From: Fulvia fulva
Taxonomy: Eukaryota; Ascomycota; Dothideomycetes; Mycosphaerellales; Mycosphaerellaceae
Assembly: GCF_020509005.1 (NCBI RefSeq)
Contig: NC_063018.1
Span: 1,116,001-1,180,000, forward strand
DNA: 64,000 nucleotides
Reading direction: 5' to 3'
Numbering within the stretch: position 1 is the stretch's first letter; every line of letters begins with the position of its first letter. The position numbers and the translations under genes were made by a program. The notes below the pieces were generated by a model, which was not told the origin of the DNA, ran no database searches, and was given only the letters and a program-made list of their open reading frames with translations. Positions 44,072 through 56,200 of the stretch are shown one piece after another.

Positions 44072-45597
44072 ATCCTAGCCTAGTCAGATAGTATAGAAGA
44101 GAACTGCAGAGTCTTGTAGAAGAAATATAAGGAATGTAAGGAATGAGCTAGGAAACATAAAGCCAGATTTGCCCTAGAGAAGTATCAACTCATCTACTTT
44201 AGTAGAGCTAGAAATAGACATAATATACAAGCCCTAATCACTATTTAGGGACACATAACAGAACCCTTAAGTGAATTAAGGGTGCTAGGAATATAGCTAG
44301 ATCTAAAGCTTAGCTAGGGACTATAGGTCAAGAAAGTATAGGCAAGAGTAGACAACAATAGGCAATCAATTAACAGGCTTATAGCCTCTATATAGGGAGC
44401 TACATTTGCGAAAGCAAAGGTTATATACAAGGCTATTATAAAGCTAGCCATGCTATATAGAGCCTAGATCTAGTTAGCCTAAGACAAGATCCTAAAGAGA
44501 ATTGCAGATCCTATTAGTAGAGCCTAAGCCTCCTGTCTAAAAAAGGTGCTTAGAGTATATAAGTCAACTCTAATAAGGGTAGTCGAAATAGAGTCTAGCT
44601 CCCTTCTAGCTAAACTCTACCTTCAAGGGTTAAGATACTAGTATATAGGAAAGACGTCTATATACCTAGCCTAGCTAGTAATCTAGAAGGTAGTTAATAA
44701 AATCAGGAGCTAGTATATAAGAAGGTATAGACAAGCAAGACCTAATCTAGCTCTATAGAAGTAGTAGGACCTATAGAAGTTTAAAGAACTAATAGAACAG
44801 CTGCACCTAGCCTAGTAGGAACAGGACAGAAGGGCTTAGGGGAGAGGATTAGTAGCTAGCTAAGGGAAGAAGTAATAGTCTCTAGCTAAAAGGATGGCAG
44901 GACTCCTCTAGAAGACTAAATAGATAAGAACTCTATAGAGGCTAGGAACCCTAAAGGCACTCTAACAGTTTAGTAGCCACAACTACCTACTATACTTAGA
45001 CCTAACCAGGTCAGAAGTAAGTATAGTAATATAAATCCGCTCTAAACACATCAGAGTTAGGGTATACCTATATTAGAGAAAAGTCCTAGATATCGAAGAC
45101 AAGAGTTGCCTATACGGCTACCTATCCTAGAATGTCGAATATAGACTTCTGGTTTGTAAAGAATAGAGTATAGGGAGAGGTGAATAGAGGGCAAGGGCAA
45201 GGAACAGAAACTTCTAAGCTATAATTAGCAATAAGGGAGACCTCTAGAGAATTATAAGGTGGATTATCTACTAAGGATTTTTAGAGCAGTTCTCTCTTAC
45301 TAGGGAAACAGAGAGATAGATTAAGGAGAGAAAGAAGGAGGAGGAGAGTAGGAAGAGGGGGACAACTCTAGGGTTATAGACAAGGTAGTTAGAGGCTAAC
45401 CACTATAACACTAGTACACCCTAATAGAAGGAAAACTAAGAACTTATAGTAAGGAAGCTATTAGAGAAGGAGAGGAGGTTTTTACCTAGGAACAGGTTTC
45501 CTACCTTATGTAGTAATATATATAGACATAAACCCGTATAGGCCGGAGGGCACTATAACGGGTAAATGAATCATCTATCTATCTATATTGTTTGCTA

Positions 45598-48500
45598 TAA
45601 ACTTAGCTAATAGAGTCTAATCTAGCTAGTCGTCCTAGGTATAGTTAATAAAGATGCGTAGGTATTACTCTATTACTTTGTTCGTATTCTCCGACTGTCT
45701 ATCTATTTCTAGGTAGAACGACGAAGATAGCTTTCGATTAATACTAAGTAGCGCGTATATCCTACGCTAGAATACGGAAACCTATTACGTACTACGATCC
45801 GAGACAATAGACTTCGGGAGCCTATATCTACTAAACACGTACTTAAGGAATACTAGTATATAATACTCTACTGTTATCGAGGTAATAGGAATAATATGTC
45901 GCTTCTTAGTTAAACGGTATATAACGGTTATAATGTTCTCGTACGTTTGTCCGTCGACTACGCTTATTCCCTTCGGTAGTTTAACTATAAAGTTAATAGA
46001 GATATCCTCCTAAGCGCTAAATAGTACTAGTAGCGGTCTTAATAGCCCTAGGTACTAGATGTTAGTGTTCTTATTCGTACGGTAAGCGCGGTAGGCACGT
46101 ATATAGCTCTTAATAAATCGTACGATGCCTAGCTAGGTATAGTTACGAGCTACTAATTTATACGTCTTCTCGTTCCCTAAGTAACTAGCTACTATATAGT
46201 CGTAGAAAGCCTATACGATACGAGTACGTACCGGGATTTCACCTTTATCTAGATTGTCTTCTAACTCCGGAGGAACGAATAGGCTATAACTACTATATAC
46301 ATTCTTACTGTATATTATGCCTCTAACTAGGGCTATATAACGGTTATTAATACGGTGCTTCCTTAGTAAGGTATATAGTTCATCTCGTTCTAGCTATTAA
46401 ACGGCTTCCTTAGCCTCTAGTTACGTATAGAGTCCTCGAATAGCGGTCGTAAGCGGGGTTATAACATTATTAGTATATACCGATAATACTCTAGTAGACG
46501 ATAGGTTTAGGATACGATCTAGGCCTAGTAATACCTAATACTACTATTAGTTTCGTAGGTTATCTAGGTCTCTAGGCTTTGGCAAGTCCTAAAAACGTCG
46601 GGTTAAGCTGTCTAGCTTAGTACCTTAAACTTCTAGCCTATAGACGATCTTAAAGAAGAACTACGAGAGAAACTCGGCCTAGCGAGCTTGTCTACGGTTC
46701 AATTGCTTCGTACTTATGAACTATTCGAGGTTCTTATAATCGGAGTATATAAGCGTCGGCTTGTCCTTAGATTCTAGATCTAGTAGATTCTTATAATCGT
46801 TAGTACCGTATTCGTTAATAGTTAGCTCCGGTCGCTATTCCTAGAAAGCTTATATAATAGCTAGGAGCTCCTTATCGTAGATGTCGTAGTTATATTACTA
46901 GGGATCTATCTTCTTAGATATATAAGCAATAGGATGTAACACTCCTTACTTGTTACGTTATAAGAGTACTACTACTATTACGTAATCTAAGGTATCTGTT
47001 TCTAGAATTATCTCTCGCCCTAGGTAGAAGTGTTTTAAGGTAGGCGTATTAATAAATGCTTACTTTATTGCCTCGAACGCCTATTAATATACTAGAGACC
47101 AGTTCTATAGGATATTCTTCCTTATAAGCCTCGTTATAGGCAAGTAGATCTTACTAAAATTCTTAATAAACCTACGGTAGAAGTTAGTAAACCCTATAAA
47201 CGACAAGATATCGGTGATATTCGCGGGTATAGGCCAATTCTTAACGTATTTAATCTTAGCTAGGTCTATCTTAATGCCCTCATTTATGATAATAACACCT
47301 AGATAAGTAGTCTCGTATCTAAAGAACTCGTATTTATTAATATCTAACTAGAGCCCGGCGGTATCTAGCTTTCGTAGAACCTTTAGAATATATTAGACAT
47401 ACTCTTCTCTTATCTTACTAAAGACAAGTACGTTATTAAGGTAATATAACAAGAAGTCATCTAGAAACTCCCTTAGTATATCGTTTATAAATGACTAAAA
47501 CGTTCCTAGTATATTATATAGTCTAAAGGGCATAAATACGTACTTAAACTATCTATATCTAGTAGTAAAGGCCGTTTTCTACTCGTCTCCTACTATAATA
47601 CGGATGCGATTAAACGTAGCGATAACATCTAGCTTAGTGAACTATTACGCGGTAGTAATACGATCTAAGGTCTCTTAAAATGTTAGAATCGGGTAGCGAC
47701 TCTTTGTCGTAAGCGCGTTCAGAGCTCTATAGTCTACGTATACTCGTAGCCCTCTACCCGGCTTTTTGACTATTAGAATAGGTGCTACTACTAGTAATAC
47801 GCTTCTCTAAATAAAACCTTTCTTAAGTTAGTCGTCGATCTACTTCTTGATCACCTCGTTCTCTCGTATAGAGAAGGAGTATAGTCTATAAAATGGCGGT
47901 ATCTAACTATTCTTTAGCTTGATCTTATAGTCTACGCTAGGCCGTCGCGGTAGGACCTTGTCTACTTCCTTACGGCTGAATAGCCTAGCTATTTCCCTAA
48001 ACTGTACTAGTAACAAAGGTATAGGATCCTAGTCTTTGTCCTTACCGTTTATAAAACGTTAATAGTCGTTAGCTAATATAGTAGAGGCGTTAAGTTACCG
48101 CTAGGTATAGTTACCCTAGGGCTCCTCCTATCTATCTATATTTTCTTAAGTATTAGTATCTACTAACATCGCCGCGCTACCTTCTAGTACTAGCTTTGCC
48201 CTAATACTAAAAGCCTTTAGTATATACGCGGATAGCGGGTCTCGTATAACTTGCTTATTAAGATCTTCTTTCGAATTAAACATCTATATTATATATACTT
48301 TATAGCCCTTCCTCCGGCTTATACGCCGAAGTGCTTCTATATTAATAGGCTTAATATAGATCTCCGGCTCAGTCTTGACCTTTAGTTCTTTCTTCGTTCG
48401 ACGCGCTAGGCGCTTAAGTATTTCAACCCTATTATCGGGTAGTAGCTAGCGGACGTAATAAGACGGTTCCGGTTTATCGTAGATATCGACGGTATATCGT

Positions 48501-51421
48501 ATTACTACCTTCGTCGTATACGTCTCCTATACTACTATAGGTTCGTCTTTATCCTCTACGTCGGGTTTAATATAATTAGATAGAGCTTAAGGTTACGAAC
48601 TCTCTAGTACTAGTATCTCGGTCTAAAGAACGCCTATTATTATAATACCCTTGTCGTTAATAGACTATACGTATACTAGTTCAGTTCCGAGTATATAGTT
48701 CTCTCGATAATATAGTAAGAATAAGGTTATAGTTCCTAACGTATAGTAGAACGTAGATTAATGCTCGTCGTACTAGGGACGGCCGAGGACTATATTATAT
48801 TCTAGTAATACGTAGTAGCTAGACCTAGTCTCTACGTAGTTACCGATCTGAATCTATACCGTTGTTCTATAAGTAATAAGGTCACTAGTAGGTCGGCTAT
48901 CTACTAATATTAGCCCTAACGGATTGGGTAGCTATATTATATTCAGGTTGTTCTTATACGTAAAGTCGATATTAAAGTACGTAGAGTTAGTACTATTATT
49001 ATAAAGGGTTTAAGTAGAGATCTTTCTATTTACTATATATAGTATAACTAAATAAGAAGCTATTACCGGATTGTGTTTATCTATAGAGTAGTTTATAGCT
49101 AGTAGAGAGTATACTAATATACTTAAAACCTTGCCTCTCCTAGGAGGCCTATGTTTATATTTATACTTTTTCTCGTTTTCTCGTAACTCTAACTCGTACG
49201 GTCTACTACGTGTTACGCTTACGGAGTAGACTAGGCGTTTCCTACGCCGCCGGTATTATTAGCCTTACTACTATTACTACCGTTACGGCGGTTGTTACTT
49301 AGGTTATAGCCTAGCGTAAATAGGCGGCGGGCGACATCTCGAAGGGGGTACTAATCGGTATCGACACGGCGGTGACCTTCTTATTTATACTTTAAGCACC
49401 GATTCTAATCGATATATTCCTAGGCGCGAGTAGCTAACTAAAGGTTAGATATATTAATATACCTAAGGTCGATCAGCCTACTTAGTCTTAGCGTTCGAGT
49501 TAGTATTATTACCGCTACTACCCGAAGCCGTATCCTTCTTATTATCGTTACCCTTAGTAGTCTTCTTATTACCTTAGGTCTTATTACCGTTACCGGTCTT
49601 ACCGTACTTAAGGTCGAACGCCTTAAACTTGTCCTTATAGTTATATAGCGTAGACACGACTTACTTAAGGGTCATATTAACTATGTCCTCGTTTATAGTA
49701 CGGTTATCGTAGCGCGAGTTTAACTTACGGAGTAGGAAGTCCTTCTCGAGTTTTTTTTCCTTTACGCCGTTATTAAGGTTAACGATATTAGCGTTCTTAC
49801 GGAAGGATAGGTAGAAGTTACTAAACTTCTCCTTATCACCCTACTATAGACTATTAAGCTTAGTTATAGTATTAGTATAGGTATTATAGGTATTATAGCG
49901 CCGGGCTAGATCTTCTATTATCTTATCTATAGAAGCGTACTAAGTAGTCGTACCTTCCGTAGACTTAGTAAGACTAGGGATCTTTAAGTCGATATAGGTC
50001 TATATACCGTTCTTTAACTAGCTCTAGACGTTCTGAAGGGAGTCCTTTACGGTACGGTACTTAGAGGCTTAGAGCTTAGCTTCGGTAGTACGCTACTACT
50101 CTTAGAACTTAATACCGTCGCTCTTTAGATCGAACTTAGTAGGGGCCTTTGGCTTGTTAGAGGACTTGATACTAGTAGTTATATCGGCGTCGTAAGTTGT
50201 ATATACGGAGATAGAGTTACTATCTAAGTCGGTACTCGGGCGATTCTTCTTACCTTACGACTACCGTCCTTACGGCTATTCTTACGACCCTTATTACCGT
50301 CGTCCTCGTCGTCTAATAAGTCCGATAAATCCGGGTCCGACTTCTTCTTATTAGGCTTACCTCTATTCTACCGACGCTCTAGTAACTCTTTAGACTCGGT
50401 TCGCTAAGGTAGTAGATCTTACTTTTCCTTAGACCGGCTACGGTCCTTCTCTTACTTCTTAAGCTTAGTAATACGCTTCTCGGCTACTACGAGCTTAGTC
50501 TCGGTCTCTACTAGCTTACTCTCCGCTACCTTACACTACGTACGATACACCTTCTTTATATCTTTAGCCCTTATAAGCTCGTCTAGGTCGATAATAATAG
50601 TATTATTACGCTTAGCAATCTCCTCCTTTAGTTACGTAACCTCCTCTTCTAGGGACTATCTAGTCGCCTATTCCGTATCGATTATATCCTCGAGTCGGTC
50701 TATCTAGTCCTTAGTATCTAACGCCTTACGGAGGTTAATACGATTAGCTATATTAAGCGTAGTATTAAGCTTATACGTACGTCGGTAATCGGACTCGATA
50801 TTATAGAGGATCTTATAGATCTACTAGGGATAGTCATTGACCGTCTTCTTAAACTTGTCTATATTCGACCTGTTTAACGAGTTGAAGGCTTCCTAGAAGT
50901 TGTCGATAGTGACCCTCCTCTTCCTCGGTACCTTAGTACCCTTATCTTCTCTCTTATCCTCGATAAACTCCGCTCTATATAGGTTAGCTAAGTTTAGCTC
51001 TATCTCGACCTCCTCTTCCTTAATCGCCTTAAGTTAGTCGAATACCTTCTTATACTACTTACGGTACTAGGTATTCTCGTCGAGGAGCTTATTTACGATA
51101 TCCTCTTTACGTCCTTACGTCTATATCGCCAGGTTTACGCTATCGTTATCGGGCGGATCGGATAGTAGGGTAAAGAAGGATAATCTATTAAGGGACGCGC
51201 AATAAACGCGTCTATTAGTATTCTCTATACTTACGCCTAGTACGCCGGTACCGGTCTATCTTACTATTATTACTATATTAGCTATAATCTACTTTAAGGT
51301 ACGACTTAGCGAGTACGATACCTAATCTTAGTACTTCCTCGTATACTATCGCGGTTTCTCTATAATCTCCTAAATATAGCTTCTCGTGTCTCTCTATACG
51401 TTAGTAATAATCTATTCGAAG
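45598..51421 (-). pseudogene. Gypsy gag-pol remnant
   Basis: A minus-strand fossil of Gag, protease/RT/RNase H and the first part of integrase. The RT active-site block near 47430-47446 reads YYLNNVLVFS where the family has YLDDVLVFS, so both catalytic aspartates appear replaced by Asn through G to A change. Integrase core residues are readable at 45600-45760. Many in-frame TAG/TAA codons. No functional product is possible. Confidence 0.82.
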
Positions 51422-51606
51422 TGTTATAAGTAGGTATAAGTACGTAGTTAGGTAAGGTATAAGTCGAATAGATGTTCTATCTAAGAGAGGCGCGGCGGGC
51501 GCGAGAGTTATATACGGGCGCTAAGCCGCTAGTCGGATTAGTTAGCGGGCGCGGGGTCTAGGTACGTACCTACGGGTTTAAGTAAATATACGCCGGTACG
51601 GTAATA
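51422..51606 (-). repeat. Gypsy 5' LTR
   Basis: 185 bp pair of 25812-25996. Its terminal TAATA is the TAACA end with a CpA to TpA change. The duplication GACGG follows directly. Confidence 0.92.
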
Positions 51607-52096
51607 GACGGTATCTTAATACGACGACATCCTATAGAATCGTTACTAGGAGGACAATTCCTCTTTAGATTCTTTCCTATCTAGCGAGTCTACTTAATAG
51701 GTACGTACGTTATACCCCGACTCGCTATATCGCTTATAGCGTCGTAGTCTTAGTACTAGCTAAACACTATCTAGCGACTCTCTACTTACTTCCTACCTCC
51801 TAGTATCCTCTAGAGGTATTAATTACGACGCCTTATCGAAGGTTAGAGACCCTCTAGACTAAATGTACTTACGCTTTCGTACTTTCCGCTATATAAGAGC
51901 CTTATTAGACTTACGTAGCTTACTAATCTCGCTTCGTATAAGAGCTATCTAATACGCTATCTCTCTACTCCCTCTCTATTACCCTATTAAGCGACCTTCC
52001 TCTTTCTACTACGCCTTTCTAAACCCGTAACGACGCTCTAAGACGTAATAATACCTATTATAAACCCTGTCTCGTCGAAGTTATAGGTGTCCTAGT

Positions 52097-52330
52097 TATT
52101 AAATAGATACGAGTTATATAGTAGTAGAAGACGGCGGATTATATAAAAGACGAAGAAGGATCTAATAGGATAGCTTGTATCTATATATAGTATCGCTAGT
52201 GTTAGTATAGGTAGATACTAGGTATCTAGATGTTTACTAGCCTATAGGCTAGCAAACCCTAGTTACGTGATCTAGTTACATAACATACCTACACCTATAT
52301 ACTTGACCTACGGCCTATATGTCCTTAATA
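52097..52330. mobile_element. Solo LTR (234 bp) inside pogo copy 2
   Basis: Starts TATTAAATAG and ends CCTTAATA, mirror-like termini that fit TGTTAA..TTAACA after RIP. A 5-bp duplication CTAGT at 52092-52096 and 52331-52335 flanks it, and removing the insert restores the copy 1 sequence (CCTAGT|AAGGATA type). It represents an LTR retrotransposon family different from the gypsy and copia elements above, left as a solo LTR by recombination. Confidence 0.85.
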
Positions 52331-52901
52331 CTAGTTAAGGATACTATACTTCTCCTTTATATTACGTATAAGTAAGAACAACTCCTTAATAACGTCTAGA
52401 TCTTCTATTAGGGCTTGCTAACGATTATATCTACGTGTTATACGAACCCTTAGCTCATAATACCGCCTAATAAACCTGTCTATCTAATTAAGACTAGCGG
52501 GCTTAAGACCCTTCTCTTATAGTAATAAATCGGCTATTACTTATATACTAGCCTTTAGTAGCGGGAACCCTCTAAGATCTAGCTCGAGTATATACTTAAG
52601 TATCACCCTCTCTTCTAGCTCTATAATCTTCTTTGAATTAGGCTCGTAGTTATCCCGAGGAGGTCGTCTATTCAATCGATACTCTAGTATAGTTCGAGAC
52701 GCGTCGTATACCTTTATAGTAAGTCGATTCGTGATTGTTACGTCGCGTTTCGTGGCCTAGACAGCCAAGGTCAGTTTGGCCTCGTTTGAAGATAATATAC
52801 GCTATAATAGTAGTTATATAGCTATATCTATAGAAGTAGTATAGTTCTTAGCAAAAGTAGCCCGCTCGGTAGTATAGCCCGCTCGGTAGTAAAGCACGTT
52901 A

Positions 52902-53197
52902 TAGTGTATTTAATATTACAAAACTCAAATTATCGATAGATCTATATTAGTTCTATATTTCTAGAAATTTATATTCTCGTATCTAGCTATACTACAAAGT
53001 TATATCTTATTTTCTGAATTTTTTTAGAAAACTCGTAATTTAGCGGACCGGGAAAGCCGAGTACACTAGATGTTTAGTCTATACTAGTATTCTTTTGGAC
53101 TTAAGGGTCGGGACGCTTTTCGCCGGGCTTTACTAAACTCGAGAAGTTGTCTAAAGTTTACCCTCTCGGCGCGTACCTAATATATACACTATATATA
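52902..53197. other. Unclassified AT-rich repeat sequence
   Basis: Lies between pogo copy 2 and LINE-1 copy B. It is AT-rich and CA-poor, with no recognisable element ends or ORFs. Confidence 0.4.
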
Positions 53198-53209
53198 TAA
53201 TATATAGCT

Positions 53210-56200
53210 TAGGTAAGTATATAACGTAGACACTCGACGCGTCGGCTCATCGATCTCTACGCCAAAACAAGACACATTCGAAAGCTCTTATTAAGGCCAT
53301 TCTAACGATATACAAAGCAGGCCACTGCCCCTAGGACTAAGGGAGTTCTACCTCATTCAATCTAGACAGCTTAAAGCTCTCTTCACCCTATTTCTTTAGC
53401 TCTAAACGCCGCGGAGGTGCCTAGCTACATTAGGCAACTCCTAGGCAATAGTAGCCTAGGCTACGGCACTAACGGCGCCTACGGCCCTATAGGCGAAGCC
53501 CCCCTAAGATAACTAGTAGCAACTTATAGAGGACGTAAAAAGTATAGAAACTAACGATTAGCTCCCTTACCGGTCTCTATAGGTAATGATCACTTAGCTA
53601 CGTACGGCGCTTATACTATCGTATTACCGAGGGCAATAAGAAATAAGGACGACGTCCTAGGCGATTAGTAAGGCCACCCGGAATCAACACCCCTATAGCT
53701 AGGCATCGGTCGCGGTATCGATACTAGGCCCCCGCCTAACGCACGATATAGTTACGATCCGTATTATAGTAAAGGAAGACTAGGCCGAAGTTGCGAAGCT
53801 ATCGAACAAGGAGCTCGCCTAACGAACTAACTAACTAGGGGTGGTCGTAGTGAACTAATAGTCTAACGGCACTCTATAGATCTATACTAGCTCTACTACT
53901 ACTAGGAGGTACCTAGAGGTATAGCTATAGTAGGTATCTAAGGTTACGGCATTAGCGAAGGTCTTAACGAAACAATTCACGATCCTAGTCTACGATATAC
54001 CTAAGGAGTTTGACCTAACTAACTAGGGTCACCTACGCGCTCTCTAAGAGGACAACCCGGTCACTCTTAACTCTCTAATCTAGAAGGCGACTTGGCTCTA
54101 TAGGAAATAGCTAGAAGGTAAGAAGGCCTCGGCGCTAATAGTATAGCTACAAGACGCGAAAGCGGCGGATCTAGCGATAGAACAAGGCCTAGTCTAGTAA
54201 TATAGCCTCAAGATAGTAGAAAAGTACACCTTATCCTTTCGTGTCCTCCAATACTTCAAATGCTAACAGTATAGACACCAAACCTACACGTATATAAACA
54301 AGTAGGCCTGCTCGAACTATATAGGAGACTATATATCTAGGGACTATATATCGACTACGAGATAGTACGCGAACTGTCCGGGGTACTACCTATCGTATAG
54401 TACGGAATGCCTATAGCGGAAACTAGCGAAAAACAAGGCAATCACAAACAGAACCGTCGCCCTAAGATTCTACGGCGACCGTGAGGCTAGTCTATACCGG
54501 AACTAACTAGCGGCGGTCGGGCATAAGCGCCCTAGGGCCGAGAACGATATAAAGGATACGTAACCTAGGGCGTACGGGAGGCTACGTGCTCTACTAGCTA
54601 CGGCGAGGGAATCTAACTAGGCCCGACTCCCCTTTAGTATATAGCCGATAGGCGTAGACTAGGACGTATAGGGTAGTAGGACATAGGACGATATAGAGGA
54701 AATGATTGTCGATGCCGATAACTAGCCTCGACACGCTTAGTATCATCTAGTATAACGTTAACTATAGCAAGGATATAGTCTAGAACTATTTCCTACACGA
54801 GGCGGACCCGCGCGTCTACTACGTCCTTATAATCTAGGAGCTATAGATTAACCCGTACTATAAGAGACTAACGACCTATAAGTCACTAGGCTATACGACA
54901 TACCTACGAGGCGACGGTAGACCCCGTACGTACTTCTATATTAGTAAGGACATACTAGAATCCGACTAGGAGGTAGTGTACTACGTAGACGAAGAAGGCG
55001 GGGGCGATATTACCTCCCTCTACGTAGGTAGTACCTAGATACACAACCTATATATACAACCGCTAGCCTCGAGGTCTAGCCGCGACCTAGGGGTCTATAG
55101 ACACCTAGATAGTGCGCTCAAGAGACAAGGGTGCCACATCGTAGTAGGAGACTTTAATATATACTACCCTTCCTAGGAAAGCCTTATATAGCCGCACCCT
55201 ATAGCCGACGAAGTACTCGACTTAATAGCGAGCAACGTAATTGCCCTTAATACCCCGAAGGACCTAGGCACCTAGAAGAGAGGGGGACTCTAAGGCACGA
55301 TCGACCTCTCCTAGATCTTAGATAGCCACTACTATACGGTAACCTACTATAGGATCGAACATAAACTCGAGGCGTCGTTAGACTATATACTAGTCAGGAC
55401 CTCTATTACGATATAGATATAACGTATACTAGCGGGAACCCCTAAGCTAAACTAGGGAAAGGCCCACTAGGCTAACATCTAGGCGTACCTCGATAACTCT
55501 AAGAGGCTAGTCTAGATCGCGTAGTAGCAATATAATAGTAAAGACGAGATAGACGAAGCAGTCTAGGGGTTAATAGACGAAATAAGAAAAGCGACCTCAC
55601 TTTACGTTCCCCTTACCTAACTAACGATATAGTCTAAACTATACTAGACGCCGGAGTGTACTACGGTAGTAAGAGAAGTAAGGAGAGCCCGCCGGGTGTG
55701 GACGAGTAGCTATAGCGAGGAGGCCTAGAACGTATATAGGGAGGTATACTAATAGAAGAAAGCTATAATACGAAGGGAGAAAGCAGTCGGCTAGAGGGCT
55801 ATAGTAGAAGAAATCGCCGGCAAGCTAGAGAGGGTATAGAAGCTAGCGAAATAGGCCCGACAGGACCCTATACAGGGCCCCTCCTTCTCTATCCTAGCGC
55901 TATAATCGCCTAGTAGCCCGGTTAGCGACCCCAAGGCTAAGGCGCGTCTACTAGCTAGCAAGTTCTTCCCGCCCCTAGTCGAGGCTGATCTAAGCGACAT
56001 AAACAGCTCTACTCCCCTAGCCCCTAGTATCGCGGTCTAATAGGAGGTGTCCGAGGGAGAAGTTACCGCTATACTAAGGAAGTTACCGGCGAAGAAAGCC
56101 CCGGGGCCGGATAGGATCCTAAACGAGCTACTAAAGAAGTGTAGAGATTAACTAGCCCTAGTAGTTATAGCGATCTTTAACGCCTGCCTATAGACCGGGT

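Larger units (their letters stand above)
31988..45585 (+). mobile_element. LINE-2, 5'-truncated, split by a copia element
   Basis: A second LINE family. The first part (31988-32280) is a fossil RT palm: LLDILGAFDNVLY, then a GIL*GLTMSLILFLLF block and GFVDNTNIL, equivalent to GAFD, GxPQG and FVDD motifs. The reading resumes at 44072 after the copia element with a DSIEENCRVL-like stretch and continues through the C-terminal domain to a 3' UTR and (ATCT)n tail at 45571-45585. The 12-bp duplication TATTGTTTRCTA lies at 31976-31987 and 45586-45597. The start inside RT shows 5' truncation at insertion. Confidence 0.88.
25812..51606 (-). mobile_element. Ty3/gypsy chromovirus, RIP-inactivated, split by later insertions
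   Basis: Bounded by 185-bp LTRs that begin TGTTA and end TAACA (TAATA in the right copy), with a 5-bp target duplication GACGG at 25807-25811 and 51607-51611. The element runs on the minus strand. The Gag remnant, with a CCHC-like zinc-knuckle residue near 49400, lies to the right. RT follows (motif near 47430-47446), then integrase, whose catalytic core is readable at 45600-45760 (DRQSENTNKVIE). It resumes at 26230-26987 after the insertion with integrase C-terminus and chromodomain. LINE-2 cut it inside the integrase AxF..NN region. Confidence 0.92.
25728..52899 (-). mobile_element. pogo/Fot1-like transposon copy 2, split by nested insertions
   Basis: The outermost element of the nest. The left end 25728-25811 and right end 51612-52899 match copy 1 (2121-3986), with TA duplications at 25726-25727 and 52900-52901. 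The gypsy element and its contents sit after the first 84 bp. Compared with copy 1, about 730 bp corresponding to 2567-3298 are missing at a junction near 51970 (CTCCCT|CTCTATTACCC). A solo LTR interrupts the transposase remnant at 52097-52330. The remnant reads on the minus strand with many RIP stops. Confidence 0.88.
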
